58,084 nt of DNA from Flavobacteriales bacterium (GCA_016717225.1 JADKGB010000014.1:1-58084), one strand, 5' to 3'; positions 1 to 10,338 are shown, counted from the first letter of the stretch. Translations and numbers: made by a program. The notes: a model not told the origin generated them from the letters alone.

Positions 1-253
1 GGGCATCAGCAAATCCATTGCTGAAGGCCTTATGCGCGCGGATGCGAAAGCACTTTCGAAGTGCGGACTGAGCGCCGATCGGTCAACGCTGAGTTGGTCC
101 GCGCTCTGGTAGTGGCCGTCGGCCCTCCTTCTGCAATTGCATGAGGATGTCGTTGGCGGGCTGCCTGCTGGCACCGAAGCGGAACCAGTGGTTGCTCTTC
201 GGACCACAGCGGGTCATTTCAACCCTGGCAGATGGAGGCCCGCTCCTTCGGTT

Positions 254-497
254 TGCTCGCGATGACGGTGCACATACTTCCTACTCGTCATCGCGAGCGG
301 GGCTCTGGCCGCGAAGCGATCTGTAATTGCGGGGAGATGGTCGGTACTTGATGACAGATCGCTTCGCACGTGCTCGCGCTGACGGTGCACATACTTCCTA
401 CTCGTCATCGCGAGCGGGGCTCTGGCCGCGAAGTGATCTGTAATTGCGGGGAGATGGTCGGTACTTGATGACAGATCGCTTCGCAGGTGCTCGCGAT
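254..497. repeat. 117-base tandem repeat with internal palindrome (2.1 copies)
   Basis: Two copies of a 117-base unit lie head to tail (about 254-370 and 371-487) with a third partial copy starting at 488. They differ at only a few bases. Each unit carries the arm CGTCATCGCGAGC followed by GCGAAGCGATCT and later the near reverse complement AGATCGCTTCGC plus GCTCGCGATGACG, so a transcript of a unit could fold into a long hairpin. The arm resembles the GCGAGC/GCGAAGC palindromic interspersed repeats found between genes in many bacteria. That family assignment is from memory of the motif, not a search. Confidence 0.8.
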
Positions 498-615
498 CTC
501 TTCAACTGGAACGAAGTTGATCGGTCGAGAAGACAACGTCTTCAACAGCAGTTGTCATGGAACCCTTCACACAACCTGTCCAATCCGCCGGATGTCCTCA
601 TGCCCTCACTGACCA

Positions 616-646
616 TATGAACACATGTTCGCATGTCCTCATGTTC
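616..646. repeat. 8-base-phased CATG array (short)
   Basis: CATG occurs at 624, 632 and 640, exactly 8 bases apart, and the element at 616 in the same phase is TATG. The outer ends TGAACA and TGTTCA are inverted repeats. The same 8-base phasing is seen in two arrays flanking the start of the SixA-type gene at 10.2-10.4 kb. Confidence 0.7.
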
Positions 647-904
647 ACAACCTGTCCCGTTCGCGGGATGGCACAAGAGACCACGCCCTGTTGGCCAGCG
701 GTAATTGTTGGGGCAAGGAACGCTTGCGCCAGAGGGCATGACCGATCGCGGATCCAAGCGCGGCTCACCCACTGGATCGATCGCTCAAATACCTTCGCCC
801 ATCTGCTCCTGACCCATGAAACGTTCTGCTACTCGCCCTGCTCCACCGCGTTCTACTTTCACTGGCACACGCCCAACAGATCGCTAGTTGGGCCACCGAG
901 ACCG

Positions 905-2555
905 TGCCCGCCAGCAACCGCGTGAAGCTTGCTGAAGGTGAGGTGGCGTATTCACGTTGGGCACTGGCGATAACGGCGCGGTGATGCGCATCAGCGCGGC
1001 GGGTGCCGTGCGGTGGACCAAAACGCTAAGCGCACCCACGCTCTACCTATCGACATGGATGTGGACACGAGCAATAACGTGTACATCAACGTGGGCTTCA
1101 CCACCGGCCAATTGGATGCTGGTGCGGCCGCAAACCACACTGGTAAACCCCGGCAAAGTGTACGCGGTACACCAGCAGCAGCCAGTTCTGTGGGGCTTCA
1201 GCATAGAGAACACCACCGACCTCAGCGGGGACTATAGCGCCATCGGTGTAGATGATCTTAAGCCGGCCTCTACATCCTGGGCGACCTCGGCGAAGGCACC
1301 TACGATTTCGATGCGGTCCCCGGTGGCGGTGTATGATGGGGTGTGGCGACTTCACCATCGGACCACCATCGCGTTACCCGTCCCGATGGCACTTTGGTGT
1401 TCGCGGATGTGCGCCGTGGTACAGTGGGTTCACCAGCGCGCCGGGACATTGATGTGATGCAAGATGGCACCGCGTTCCTATATGATCAAACGCTGGACAA
1501 CGGCGGCCCACTGAAGTTCGCAGATGCGACGTGGATCCGGTCCCGAGTCTTCAATGTGTACACCGGGAAACGCGGGCATCATGCGGTACGACCCGGTGCG
1601 TTCGCTTTTCAGGACAGGCCTACACCAACTACGGCGACATCCGCTTGTGCGCGGATGCGCGGGGCGATACGTACTACTGATGGGTACAGCCAGCGTGGGC
1701 GCCGGTTTTCTGGGCTGTGAAGTACGGCGGCAACGGCCAGAACCTGACCTAGGTGTACAGCACGCCGCTCACGTCTACCGGCAATTTGCGCCCGGGGATA
1801 TTGCCCCGGACGATCAGGCGGTTGCTCGAGCATGTACAGCAACAACTGCAGAACGCGTGATACTTTTACAAAATGAACGTGAGCGGCACGGTGGACTTCA
1901 GCCTCTTCATCAACAGCGGAACCGGTGCACCTTGCCCCGGCGACAAAGGCTTCGATGTGGATGGCAACAGCTTCTACATGGGCACCTACAACAACGGCTA
2001 CGTGGTGGATTTCGAACCCGGCGCGAGCGTGCTTACCACTGCCCACCGGCAACAACGATGGGGTGGTGGCCCGCGCTACGACTGGTGCGCCGTTGCGCCT
2101 TTCCAACCGTTCGATATGTCTCCTCCCCTCGCCCATTTGCACCTTGGACACGGTAACCTTCAATGTGTCCGCTTTCGGCGACGCGAGCAGCTACACCAGG
2201 AGCACCAGTGTCTGGCCCATTCTCTCCGGGCGGGGAACAGCAGGTATAACAGCGCTCGTGTCAGTATTGGCAATGATGCTATTTCCGTAATAGCGGTGAA
2301 TGCCTGTGGCAGCAACGACCCCGTGGAAGTGTATCCCGTGAGCTTCTACCCCGAATGGAGCCCGCTGGAAGATGCAGAGGAGTGCTACAATTACAACGGT
2401 GTCATCGACCCGCAGACTCTGACCCGATTGCACAGCCTCTGGCAACCTGGCGGTGAAACCACGCCAACATTATCCGTGTCGATACGCAGACCACCACCTT
2501 CATTCTTACAGTGACCAGCGGCGGTTGCGTGGATACGGATACCCTTACGACGCGG
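905..2555 (+). pseudogene. Frame-broken secreted surface protein (PKD/T9SS-like)
   Basis: A single protein appears to be encoded but its reading frame switches repeatedly. Pieces that read naturally include GTGDNGAVMRISAAGAVRW near 957, DMDVDTSNNVYINVGF near 1045, VRPDGTLVFADV near 1375, KGFDVDGNSFYMGTYNNG near 1945, and a C-terminal PKD-like stretch with TVTFNVSAFGDASSYT and VIAVNACGSND (about 2150-2320), ending with TSGGCVDTDTLTT near 2540. This is the style of Bacteroidota secreted repeat/PKD proteins. At least five frame changes prevent a continuous product. Either the gene is decaying or the local consensus sequence is poor. No exact function can be assigned. Confidence 0.55.
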
Positions 2556-2809
2556 TCGATCAGGTAGCGGCTGTCGACGATGCAACGCGTGAACCGGTGT
2601 CCTTGTCACCCGTACCGGTCGCGAGCGGTGTTGCGCGTTCGTGGTGTGCTACGCGCGAGCTCGCCTTCATCACCAGCGCCGATGGACGGCAATACCCCCA
2701 TTCCCGCTGCAGCAACAGGCACCATGGCGATGATCGCGACAAGTCAATTCGCTGCCAGTGCCTACACGTTGCGCTCTTCCGATGGAAGGGCATGGCGGTT
2801 CGTAGTGGT

Positions 2810-3228
2810 GCGCTGATCGACCGCGCCAGGTGTAATTCGCATCGGGCACCTCAACACGTTGCCCTTCGTCCATAACCACCACCTTCACGGTGAACGGCGT
2901 GCCCGCGGGCAGATTGGCGATCCTGGTGCGCATGGCCGTAGAGATCGTTACCGCCGCTACCGGTGGCCGTTGCATCCTTGCCGGTGCAGTCCATGATGCA
3001 AATGGTGAGCGACGTGATACGCGCATCAGGAACGCAACCCTGAGCTCGATGGCCTTGATCGCGGACCATTTCCAATTTGGTGATAACACCAGCGGTCTTG
3101 GTGGCCAGGCGTATGCGCGGCGGGCCACCGACAGGGGCGACCATTTTTACCCCGGGTTCGAACACGGTTGCCGGTTGGAACGAAGTGCATAGCAGTGCCG
3201 CAGCGAGAAAAAGAGAATGTGTGAACAT
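2810..3228 (-). pseudogene. Frame-broken small secreted protein, GldM C-terminus-like
   Basis: Reading leftwards from 3228 gives a good signal peptide (MFTHSLFLAAALLCTSF), then a frame containing ITSLTICIMDCTGKDATATG. After a frame switch near 2960 the natural continuation is MRTRIANLPAGTPFTVKVVV. The order of strands followed by a Gly/Ser/Asn turn and a basic helix resembles the C-terminal domain of the gliding/T9SS motor protein GldM and its stand-alone relatives, but this is a pattern impression only. It is interrupted by at least one frameshift. It lies convergent to the broken gene on the + strand. Confidence 0.4.
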
Positions 3229-3534
3229 GGTTCTGGGTGTTGGTTACCACCTAGCAATGCACAAAAGGCAAAGGGTAACGTGCGCGTTCATGAGCCGACC
3301 ATCTGGGTGGCACGAGGTAGATCCTCTCGATGGCGCACATGAATTGTTTGCCTTCGAAGGATGCAGATGTTGAATTGCGTGCTTCGCCCAGAGCGCTGGG
3401 GGGCAGTTGGCAAAGACCAATTCATTCGATGGCGCCCGGTCATCAACCGTCACCGGTTTATCAATTGGCCCCATCGCCGCACGCCGCATGGACGTGGTAA
3501 CTACATTCGATATTCACCAAAACCCCACATCACC
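3229..3534. other. Intergenic region
   Basis: No coding signal on either strand. It contains the upstream regions of the small secreted protein (leftward) and the membrane protein (rightward). A TACATTCG box at about 3502-3509 resembles the Bacteroidota -7 element, but no TTG is found 19-20 bases before it. Confidence 0.5.
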
Positions 3535-3960
3535 ATGAACATGAAAGTACTCGTTGCTGCCTTGGTTGGCGGCGTGGTCGCATTCCTTTTGGGTTGGCTT
3601 ATTTGGGGCACGCTCCTTATGGGCTACTACGAGGCCAGCATGATCCACTACGAAGGGCTCATGAAGACAGAAGGTGAAATGAACCTCGGACTTATGTTCT
3701 TGAGCAACTTGACGCTTAGTTTGTTGATGGCCCTCTTGTTCCAACGCATGGGCATCAAGGACCTGATGGGTGGCGCCATGACCGGCGCGCTGATCGGTGG
3801 CCTCTTCTTCCTGAGCGTCGACCTCGGCTTCCTGGCCATGATGAACTACTTCGCTACCACGACGGTAGTGCTGGTTGATGTGCTGGCCAACACGGTATGG
3901 ACGGCCTGCATCGGTGCGGTCATCGGCCTGCTACTGGGCAGGGGCAAGGCGGCCGCGTAG
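3535..3960 (+). CDS. Small four-helix integral membrane protein of unknown function
   Basis: The 141-residue product starts MNMKVLVAALVGG. It has four hydrophobic helices: residues about 5-30 (GGVVAFLLGWLIWGTLLMGYY), 55-72, 82-105 and 115-138 (TVWTACIGAVIGLLLG). The glycine-rich helix ends and small size suggest a compact inner-membrane protein, of the type annotated as a hypothetical or DUF1761-like protein. No catalytic motif is visible. The start at 3535 follows a purine-poor leader, and a second ATG lies two codons on. The gene stands alone and is closed by a strong hairpin at 3982-4011. The membrane topology is well supported, the function is unknown. Confidence 0.8.
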   Translation: MNMKVLVAALVGGVVAFLLGWLIWGTLLMGYYEASMIHYEGLMKTEGEMNLGLMFLSNLTLSLLMALLFQRMGIKDLMGGAMTGALIGGLFFLSVDLGFLAMMNYFATTTVVLVDVLANTVWTACIGAVIGLLLGRGKAAA

Positions 3961-3981
3961 GCTGTACATGGTGTTCCTTGG

Positions 3982-4011
3982 AAGGCCCGGCACCTGAGCG
4001 TGCCGGGCCTT
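3982..4011 (+). terminator. Rho-independent-type hairpin after the membrane protein gene
   Basis: A perfect 12-base stem AAGGCCCGGCAC / GTGCCGGGCCTT with a 6-base loop (CTGAGC) starts 21 bases after the stop codon and is followed by a pyrimidine-rich CTGCGTTCTT. Confidence 0.8.
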
Positions 4012-4066
4012 CTGCGTTCTTGAATGGATCGGCCCTGCATCCATTCCAACGATCCCCACTACTGAA

Positions 4067-4074
4067 TACATTTG
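4067..4074 (+). promoter_or_regulatory. Candidate Bacteroidota -7 promoter box
   Basis: TACATTTG matches the Bacteroidota RpoD -7 consensus TAnnTTTG exactly and lies about 19 bases before the preferred start codon at 4093. The -33 TTG is not conserved: a TTC sits 20 bases upstream. Confidence 0.35.
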
Positions 4075-4092
4075 GTGGAAGACCCTCTCGCC

Positions 4093-5496
4093 ATGCGCAC
4101 CTCTACCCTACTACTTGTTCTGCTTTCCCTGCAACTCGCTGCACAGCAACCACGCATTTGGGGCATGACCACCTCGGGTGGTGCCAACAACAAAGGCGTG
4201 GTCTTCGCGGTGGATGCCGACGGCACGGACTTCAGTACCGTGTTCGCTTTTGATGAGGCATCGGGCTGGGGTCCCGAAGGGGGCTTGTGCCTGGCGCCGA
4301 ACGGCTTGCTCTACGGCATGGCCACGTATGGCGGTGAAGCGGTGCCCGCAGCGGGCACCTTGTTCACCATCGATCCCGCGACCGGAACGTTCACGAAACT
4401 GATCGACTTCAACATCACGAACGGGGGCTACAACCAAGGCGCGCTGATCGTTGGCGCGGATGGCTTGCTCTATGGTGCGGCCTACGGAGGCACGGCGGGC
4501 GGTGGAAGTATTTTCCGCGTGGATCCCACGACCAATGCATACACCGAACTGTATGCGTTGACACAAAGCGTGGACGGTGCAGGGATCAACAGCCGCTTGC
4601 TACAGACCCCCGACGGACTGCTGTACGGTGCTGCTTCTCAAGGTGGTACCAATTTCGAATCGGGTACGCTGTTCCGCTACGATATCGCGAACGATGCATT
4701 CACCAAGTTGCACGACTTCGATGGCGTTGCCGGTGGACGCACACCCTATGGTGGCCTGTGCCAAGCGGAGAATGGCTGGCTCTACGGAACCACCTTCGAA
4801 GGGGGTACGGGAAATTCGGGCATCATCTACAAGTACGATCCTGTGAATGACGAGTTCGAGAAGGTGTTCGACTTCGAAGATGCAGATGGAGCCAATTGTT
4901 GGAACACCTTGGTGAATGCCGGTCCCGATCTGCTCGCAGGTGCGGTTGGCACTGGTGGGCTCAACAGCGCTGGTTTCCTGTTCACGCTGGTGCCTTCAAC
5001 AGATACGTTCACGCTGGTGAATTCCTTCGCCGTTGCGAACGGCAGCGGCCCGGTGGGCAGCCTCGTTGCCGGTGCTGGTGGACCGTTGTACGGAACGGCT
5101 ACGTTGGGTGGCGCAAGCTTCTATGGCACCTTGTACCGCTTCGATCCGATCACGTTGCAACGAACCACCATCCATGGTTTCACCAACGGAGCAGATGGTG
5201 GGCAACCGCGCGGTGAAGTCGTAGTGCTTGGTGGCGAGGTGGGTGTCGCGGAAACCGTGTCGACCACGTTGTTCTCGGTAGGTCCGAACCCATCATCGGG
5301 ACAAGTCACGTTGAATTGCGACCCAGCGGCACTGCCACTTGAAGCACACATAACCGATGCATGGGGTCGTGTATCGCGCAGGTTCACAGTTACGCGCGCT
5401 TCATCGGTGATCGACCTGGGCATAGTTCCGGGGATCCGATGCATCACGATCAGCGGTGCGAACGCATCGCGGACAGAACGGGTGGTGGTCGACTAG
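4093..5496 (+). CDS. Secreted GloVer-repeat protein with T9SS type A sorting domain
   Basis: The preferred start at 4093 gives a clean signal peptide (MRTSTLLLVLLSLQLAAQQ); a start at 4072 adds seven uncharacteristic residues. The mature part is a series of about 45-50-residue repeats of the pattern GGL-C/V-A-NGLLYG-A--GG----GTLFR-DP-T--FTKL-DF. These match the GloVer tandem repeat (TIGR03803) of choice-of-anchor proteins and probably form a beta-propeller. The last about 75 residues begin FSVGPNPSSGQVTLN and contain DAWGRV, typical of a T9SS type A C-terminal sorting domain. The protein is therefore likely exported through SecYEG and then T9SS and anchored at or released from the cell surface. 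The biological substrate or ligand is unknown. It is monocistronic. Confidence 0.85.
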   Translation: MRTSTLLLVLLSLQLAAQQPRIWGMTTSGGANNKGVVFAVDADGTDFSTVFAFDEASGWGPEGGLCLAPNGLLYGMATYGGEAVPAAGTLFTIDPATGTFTKLIDFNITNGGYNQGALIVGADGLLYGAAYGGTAGGGSIFRVDPTTNAYTELYALTQSVDGAGINSRLLQTPDGLLYGAASQGGTNFESGTLFRYDIANDAFTKLHDFDGVAGGRTPYGGLCQAENGWLYGTTFEGGTGNSGIIYKYDPVNDEFEKVFDFEDADGANCWNTLVNAGPDLLAGAVGTGGLNSAGFLFTLVPSTDTFTLVNSFAVANGSGPVGSLVAGAGGPLYGTATLGGASFYGTLYRFDPITLQRTTIHGFTNGADGGQPRGEVVVLGGEVGVAETVSTTLFSVGPNPSSGQVTLNCDPAALPLEAHITDAWGRVSRRFTVTRASSVIDLGIVPGIRCITISGANASRTERVVVD

Positions 5497-5605
5497 ACTT
5501 CTCGGACAATTGGCATAAGGCTGTCGCGAAGAACCTCCCTGCATACCGGTTCATTGAGCACAATGATCCACGCCAACCATGCCCGATCGTTCCAACCTTT
5601 GTTGC

Positions 5606-7324
5606 ATGCGCTGGCTCTTCTGGCTAGGTCTCTTGCCATTCAGTGTTATCGCCCAAACCACGATCACGGGGAGGGTGCTGGATGAGGCGAGCAAGGAACC
5701 GCTACCGTATTGCTCGGTACGTGTCGCGGGCTCGCGCCTGGGCACCATCTCCAATGAGGAAGGCACCTTCTCTATTCGCGTTGATGCGGATTGGGATACG
5801 CTCGTCTTTTCGTTCGTGGGCTATAACAAGCGTGCGGCGCTGGCAAGTTCGGTCCTGCGGCACCCGGATGTAATGCTCATGCGTGCGATAACGGAATTGC
5901 ATGTGTTGGAAGTGCGTCCTGAGCAAGAGGCGCTGTATGGATCCGTGGTTCGTTGCGCGAAGAACATCCGGCGTTCCAAGAATTCTATCGCGAAGCTCTA
6001 CTTCGAAATGAACACACACCTGAACGGACAGCCCGTGGAAGTGTTGGCGTGTTTCTACAATGCGCGGACCGATGGACCGCACATCAAAAGCCTCGACCTG
6101 AAGCAGGGACGCATCGGCATAGCTCCGCAAGAGGATCGCTACTTCGTGAGCCTCGATATGACCAAGGCCATGTGTCTCTTCGATGTGCGTGACCCTCAGG
6201 TGAAATTCCCAATGAACCCGTTGCATTATACCAGTGTTCGTGTACTGCGCAAGCATTACCGCGTGCAAGACCTGGGCACCACCCTGGACAGCGCGCACCT
6301 GCAACACCTGCGCTTGGAACCACGCGATACGAGCGGCGGTTCCTTCCACATGGACATGTGGCTCGATGCCACCACCGGGGAACCTCGTAGCATGTCACTT
6401 TCGTGCAAGCACTGCACTGTGCAACCATTTATACCGTTGGTTCCGGAGGACCGCATTCAGCAGCTGAACATGCGGATCCAGTTGACCTTCAAAGAGGACG
6501 GCATAAACGCGAACCTCCTGGACCACCTGGAGTTGGCATACGATCTCCGGTACGAAGACAACGCTGGTGAACGTCAGGTGAACACCACTGCTGTGATGCA
6601 CCTCTATGAACATAACGCCGCGTTCATACTGCCCGTGTTCGAGTACGACGACGAGCAGAACGACTACCGCAAGATCACCTTCCAGCCATACGACAGCGTG
6701 TTCTGGGCAACCAGCCCCACGCTCGTGCGCACTGCTGCGCAAGAGAAGGACCGCGAGTTCTTCTCACAGTACGGAACGCTCACCGGCAGCACGCGCATCA
6801 ATACGAACAAGCCACTTTTCGAAAGCAACTATGCTTGGTGGTCACCTGACAAACGCATCTCGCTGAAGCAACTTCCAAGCGATGCGGCGGATAAAAGCCC
6901 GGTACCCGATATCCGTTCGAAAGGTGTGGCCGTGCCTGCGAGCCGTGTGAACCTGGAGGCGCAGATCTACCTGAACGTAGATACACTGAACGGTAGCACC
7001 AGGCACTTTTCGGCCACTGTCCTGGATGGTTTCCGATCCTATTACCGCCTGCCCGAAGAGCCGCACTCCGATGTCTTCCTCAACATCTTCTTCGACCTGT
7101 GCGAGTTGGAGCGCATGGCACTGGAAGCAAAACTCCTGAAAACGGCTAGTGAGATTGCCCGTATTCGTGCACTGCATACCGAAGCCGTGGCGAACATGCA
7201 TCGGAACACCGCCCTTTACCTGAAGGAAACGCAACTGGGCAAAGACACGAAAGCGTTGCTCCGGTGGAACAAGAAGGTGAAGGAACAGCTAGGCATCGAC
7301 AACATCGCGCTGTTCAAGTTGTGA
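5606..7324 (+). CDS. Secreted protein with carboxypeptidase-regulatory-like N-terminal domain
   Basis: The start at 5606 (MRWLFWLGLLPFSVIAQ) gives a signal peptide cleaved after AQ; the upstream ATG at 5579 would bury it. Residues about 20-100 (TTITGRVLDEASKEPLPYCSV ... FSFVGY) are a carboxypeptidase D regulatory-like/CarbopepD_reg_2 domain, the beta-sandwich seen at the N terminus of Bacteroidota outer-membrane proteins. The remaining about 470 residues (AKNIRRSKNSIAKLYFEM onward) match the general look of Bacteroidota proteins that carry this domain without a TonB barrel. They end with a helical, charged region (ELERMALEAKLLKTASEIARI). No enzymatic motif is recognised. The product is probably periplasmic or outer-membrane associated. 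It begins 109 bases after the GloVer protein. Confidence 0.75.
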   Translation: MRWLFWLGLLPFSVIAQTTITGRVLDEASKEPLPYCSVRVAGSRLGTISNEEGTFSIRVDADWDTLVFSFVGYNKRAALASSVLRHPDVMLMRAITELHVLEVRPEQEALYGSVVRCAKNIRRSKNSIAKLYFEMNTHLNGQPVEVLACFYNARTDGPHIKSLDLKQGRIGIAPQEDRYFVSLDMTKAMCLFDVRDPQVKFPMNPLHYTSVRVLRKHYRVQDLGTTLDSAHLQHLRLEPRDTSGGSFHMDMWLDATTGEPRSMSLSCKHCTVQPFIPLVPEDRIQQLNMRIQLTFKEDGINANLLDHLELAYDLRYEDNAGERQVNTTAVMHLYEHNAAFILPVFEYDDEQNDYRKITFQPYDSVFWATSPTLVRTAAQEKDREFFSQYGTLTGSTRINTNKPLFESNYAWWSPDKRISLKQLPSDAADKSPVPDIRSKGVAVPASRVNLEAQIYLNVDTLNGSTRHFSATVLDGFRSYYRLPEEPHSDVFLNIFFDLCELERMALEAKLLKTASEIARIRALHTEAVANMHRNTALYLKETQLGKDTKALLRWNKKVKEQLGIDNIALFKL

Positions 7325-7583
7325 CCGGCAATGCCTGTTCTCGAAAAGTCCCGGTGAACCTCACCGAGGCATGTGCGACGTCATGTTCGTTCAGCCTCGG
7401 AAACCAAAACACCAGCCGTCCCCGAACTCACCTCGGTGCCAGACTCTTCATTCCTGCCCTATCGGCACTTCGGATCGTGCGCGAGTGCCACAACTTCCGG
7501 GCTGCTCAAGTTGATAAGCAGGATCGTCAGATTCACACGCATCGGAGCAACCTTTGATAGCGCCTTCGCGAACCAATTACCCT

Positions 7584-10195
7584 ATGGACCTGAACAAATT
7601 CACCGTACGTGCCCAAGCGGCCATCACCCAAGCGCAGACCATCGCCGCTGGTAATGGACAGCAAGCCATCGAGACCGGTCACCTGTTGAAAGGACTCTTC
7701 TTGGAGGATGCGGACGTAACACCCTTCCTGCTGAAGAAACTGAACGTGAACATGAACGCGCTCACGCAGGCATTGGACCGGATCGTGAGCGGCTACCCGA
7801 AAGTGCAAGGAGGGCAGAACGGCACCTCTCGCGTTCTGCGGCAGAGGCGCTCACGAAAGCCCTCGCGAACACCACGGCCTTCGGTGATGAATTCGCCAGC
7901 GTGGAGCACCTGTTGCTCGGCCTGGTGGAAGGTTCGGACGGCACTGCGCAATTGCTGAAGGACAGTGGCGCGAGCAAGAAGGACCTGATCACAGCGATCA
8001 CCGAACTGCGCAAGGGCAGCAAGGTGACCAGCCAGAGCCAGGAAGAAACCTACAACGCGCTGAACAAGTATGCGAAGAACCTGAACCAACTAGCGAAGGA
8101 GAACAAGTTGGATCCGGTGATCGGCCGCGATGAGGAGATCCGCCGCGTGTTGCAGATCCTCAGTCGTCGCACGAAGAACAACCCGATCCTGATCGGTGAA
8201 CCCGGCGTCGGCAAAACCGCCATCGCCGAAGGCATCGCTCAACGCATCGTGAGCGGCGATGTACCGGACGATCTGCGCAACAAGCAGGTGTTCAGTTTGG
8301 ATATGGGCGCACTCGTTGCCGGTGCGAAATACAAAGGCGAATTCGAAGAGCGATTGAAGGCCGTGGTGAAGGAAGTGATCAGCGCGGAAGGCAACATCGT
8401 GCTCTTCATCGACGAGATCCATACGCTGGTTGGCGCGGGCGGTGGCGAAGGCGCCATGGACGCCGCGAACATCCTGAAGCCCGCTCTCGCACGTGGTGAA
8501 CTGCGCGCGATCGGTGCCACCACCTTGAACGAGTACCAGAAGTACTTCGAAAAGGACAAAGCACTGGAACGCCGGTTCCAACAAGTGATGATCGATGAGC
8601 CCAACCGCGAGGATGCCATCAGCATATTGCGCGGATTGAAGGAGAAGTACGAGAGCCACCACAAGGTGTTGATCAAGGACGCCGCGATCATCGCTGCTGT
8701 GGAACTGAGTACCCGTTACATCAGCAACCGCTTCCTGCCGGACAAGGCCATCGACCTGATCGATGAGGCCGCCAGCAAGCTGCGCATGGAGATCAACAGC
8801 AAGCCCGAAGAACTGGACGAAGTGGATCGCCGTGTGATGCAACTGGAGATCGAGCGCGAAGCGATCAAACGCGAGAAGGACGATTCGCAACTCGCCGGGC
8901 TCAACAAGGAATTGGCGGAACTGCAAGCTCAACGTGATGGTTTGAAATCACGGTGGACCGCAGAGCGCGACCTCGTGGAAAAAATGAACGAGGCCAAGGA
9001 CAAATTGGAGCAGTTGAAGTTCGATGCCGCACAAGCCGAGCGCGAAGGCGACTTCGCCAAGGTGGCTGAGATCCGATACGCCCGCATGAAGGAGACCGAG
9101 GACGCTCTGGCACATGCCAAAGCCGACCTCGCCGAAATGCAGGTGAGCAGCAAGATGATCAAGGAGGAAGTGGACGTGGAAGAGATCGCGGCCGTGGTGA
9201 GCCGTTGGACCGGCATTCCCGTTACACGCATGCTGGAAGCCGAACGCAGCAAGTTGCTGAAGTTGGAGGACGAATTGCACCAGCGCGTGGTGGGCCAGGA
9301 AGAAGCTGTACGTGCCGTGGCCGATGCGGTGCGCCGCAGTCGCGCCGGTATGGGTGATGAGAAACGGCCCATCGGCTCGTTCATCTTTCTCGGCACTACC
9401 GGCGTGGGCAAAACCGAACTGGCCAAGGCGCTCAGCGAGATCCTCTTCAATGACGAGAACGCGATGACGCGGATCGACATGAGCGAGTACCAGGAAAGGC
9501 ACAGTGTATCGCGACTGGTCGGCGCCCCTCCCGGTTATGTGGGTTACGATGAAGGTGGACAACTCACCGAAAGCGTGCGCCGCAAACCCTACAGCGTTGT
9601 GCTGCTTGACGAGATCGAAAAGGCGCACCCCGATGTATGGAACATCCTGCTCCAAGTGCTCGACGATGGCCGACTCACCGACAGCAAAGGCCGCGTGGTG
9701 AACTTCAAGAACACGATCATCATCATGACGAGCAACATCGGCTCGCACATCATCCAGGAACGCTTCGAGAAGATCGACGCCAAGAACCGCGAGGACGTGG
9801 TGGAAAAAACCAAGGTGGAAGTGATGGCCTTGTTGCGCAGCACCGTGCGCCCCGAGTTCCTGAACCGCGTGGACGAGATCGTGATGTTCGAGCCCCTCAC
9901 CAAGAAGGACGTTCGCGCGATCGTGATCCTGCAGATCAACATGCTGCTGAAGAAGCTCGAGGAAAAAGACATTCACCTCTCCCCTTCACCGGACCTCATC
10001 GACCACATTGCGGAAGGCGGCTACGACCCCCAGTTCGGCGCTCGCCCCATCAAGCGCATGATCCAAAAGGAGCTGATGAACGAGCTTTCCCGCCAAGTGA
10101 TCGCCGGTAAAGTGGAAACCGGTGTGAAGCAGGTGATCGACGTGTTCGACGGAAAGATCGTGTTCAGGAAGCCGATCGCGAAGGAGAAGGTTTGA
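7584..10195 (+). CDS. clpB: ClpB disaggregase, interrupted by one single-base frameshift
   Basis: ClpB is a hexameric AAA+ disaggregase that works with DnaK to rescue aggregated proteins. The N-terminal domain (MDLNKFTVRAQAAITQAQ, two Clp-N repeats) starts at 7584. The reading frame is lost near 7824-7829, where one base appears to be missing: the frame before ends KVQGGQNGT and the next frame resumes LSRSAAEALTKA. After that the protein is complete: NBD1 with GEPGVGKT (about residue 205) and the Walker B VLFIDEIHTL, a long coiled-coil middle domain (about 400-530), NBD2 with GTTGVGKT (about 602), and a normal C terminus at 10195. Restoring one base gives 870 residues, the usual family size. 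The break is therefore likely a sequence error or a very recent mutation. A GTTGATAAG motif lies about 70 bases upstream. Confidence 0.9.
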
Positions 10196-10200
10196 TGAAC

Positions 10201-10228
10201 CATGTGGACATGTGCCCATGTGGACATG
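10201..10228. repeat. 8-base-phased CATG array, four units
   Basis: CATG begins at 10201, 10209, 10217 and 10225, exactly 8 bases apart, with spacers TGGA, TGCC and TGGA. The array starts 6 bases after the clpB stop codon. It is related to the arrays at 616-646 and 10339-10374. Confidence 0.85.
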
Positions 10229-10338
10229 AGGTTGTATGATGGGCTCCGAAAGGCCACTGGGTTGGGTCAAGTTTGCAATGCGATGGAATTTGGGGAATGA
10301 TCACCACCTTCGTCTCGCGTTGCGCAAACCCACAGCGC

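Larger units (their letters stand above)
1..900. other. Intergenic stretch without a convincing gene
   Basis: No reading frame here has recognisable domains or a plausible start context. The short open frames overlap on both strands and read as low-complexity arginine/serine/proline-rich peptides. What the stretch does hold is a tandem palindromic repeat (254-497) and a short 8-base-phased CATG array (616-646), both listed separately. The edge of the window may cut a gene ending before base 1. Confidence 0.6.

Noticed and set aside
254..497. Tandem 117-base repeats as a CRISPR array
   Set aside because: The whole unit is repeated without unique spacers and contains a long palindrome.
7815..7835. 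Programmed frameshift in clpB
   Set aside because: No slippery heptamer or clear downstream structure, and ClpB is not known to use frameshifting; a single missing base is the simpler explanation.
8948..9976. 342-codon open frame antisense to clpB
   Set aside because: Shadow of the ClpB coding strand, histidine-rich with no recognisable domain.
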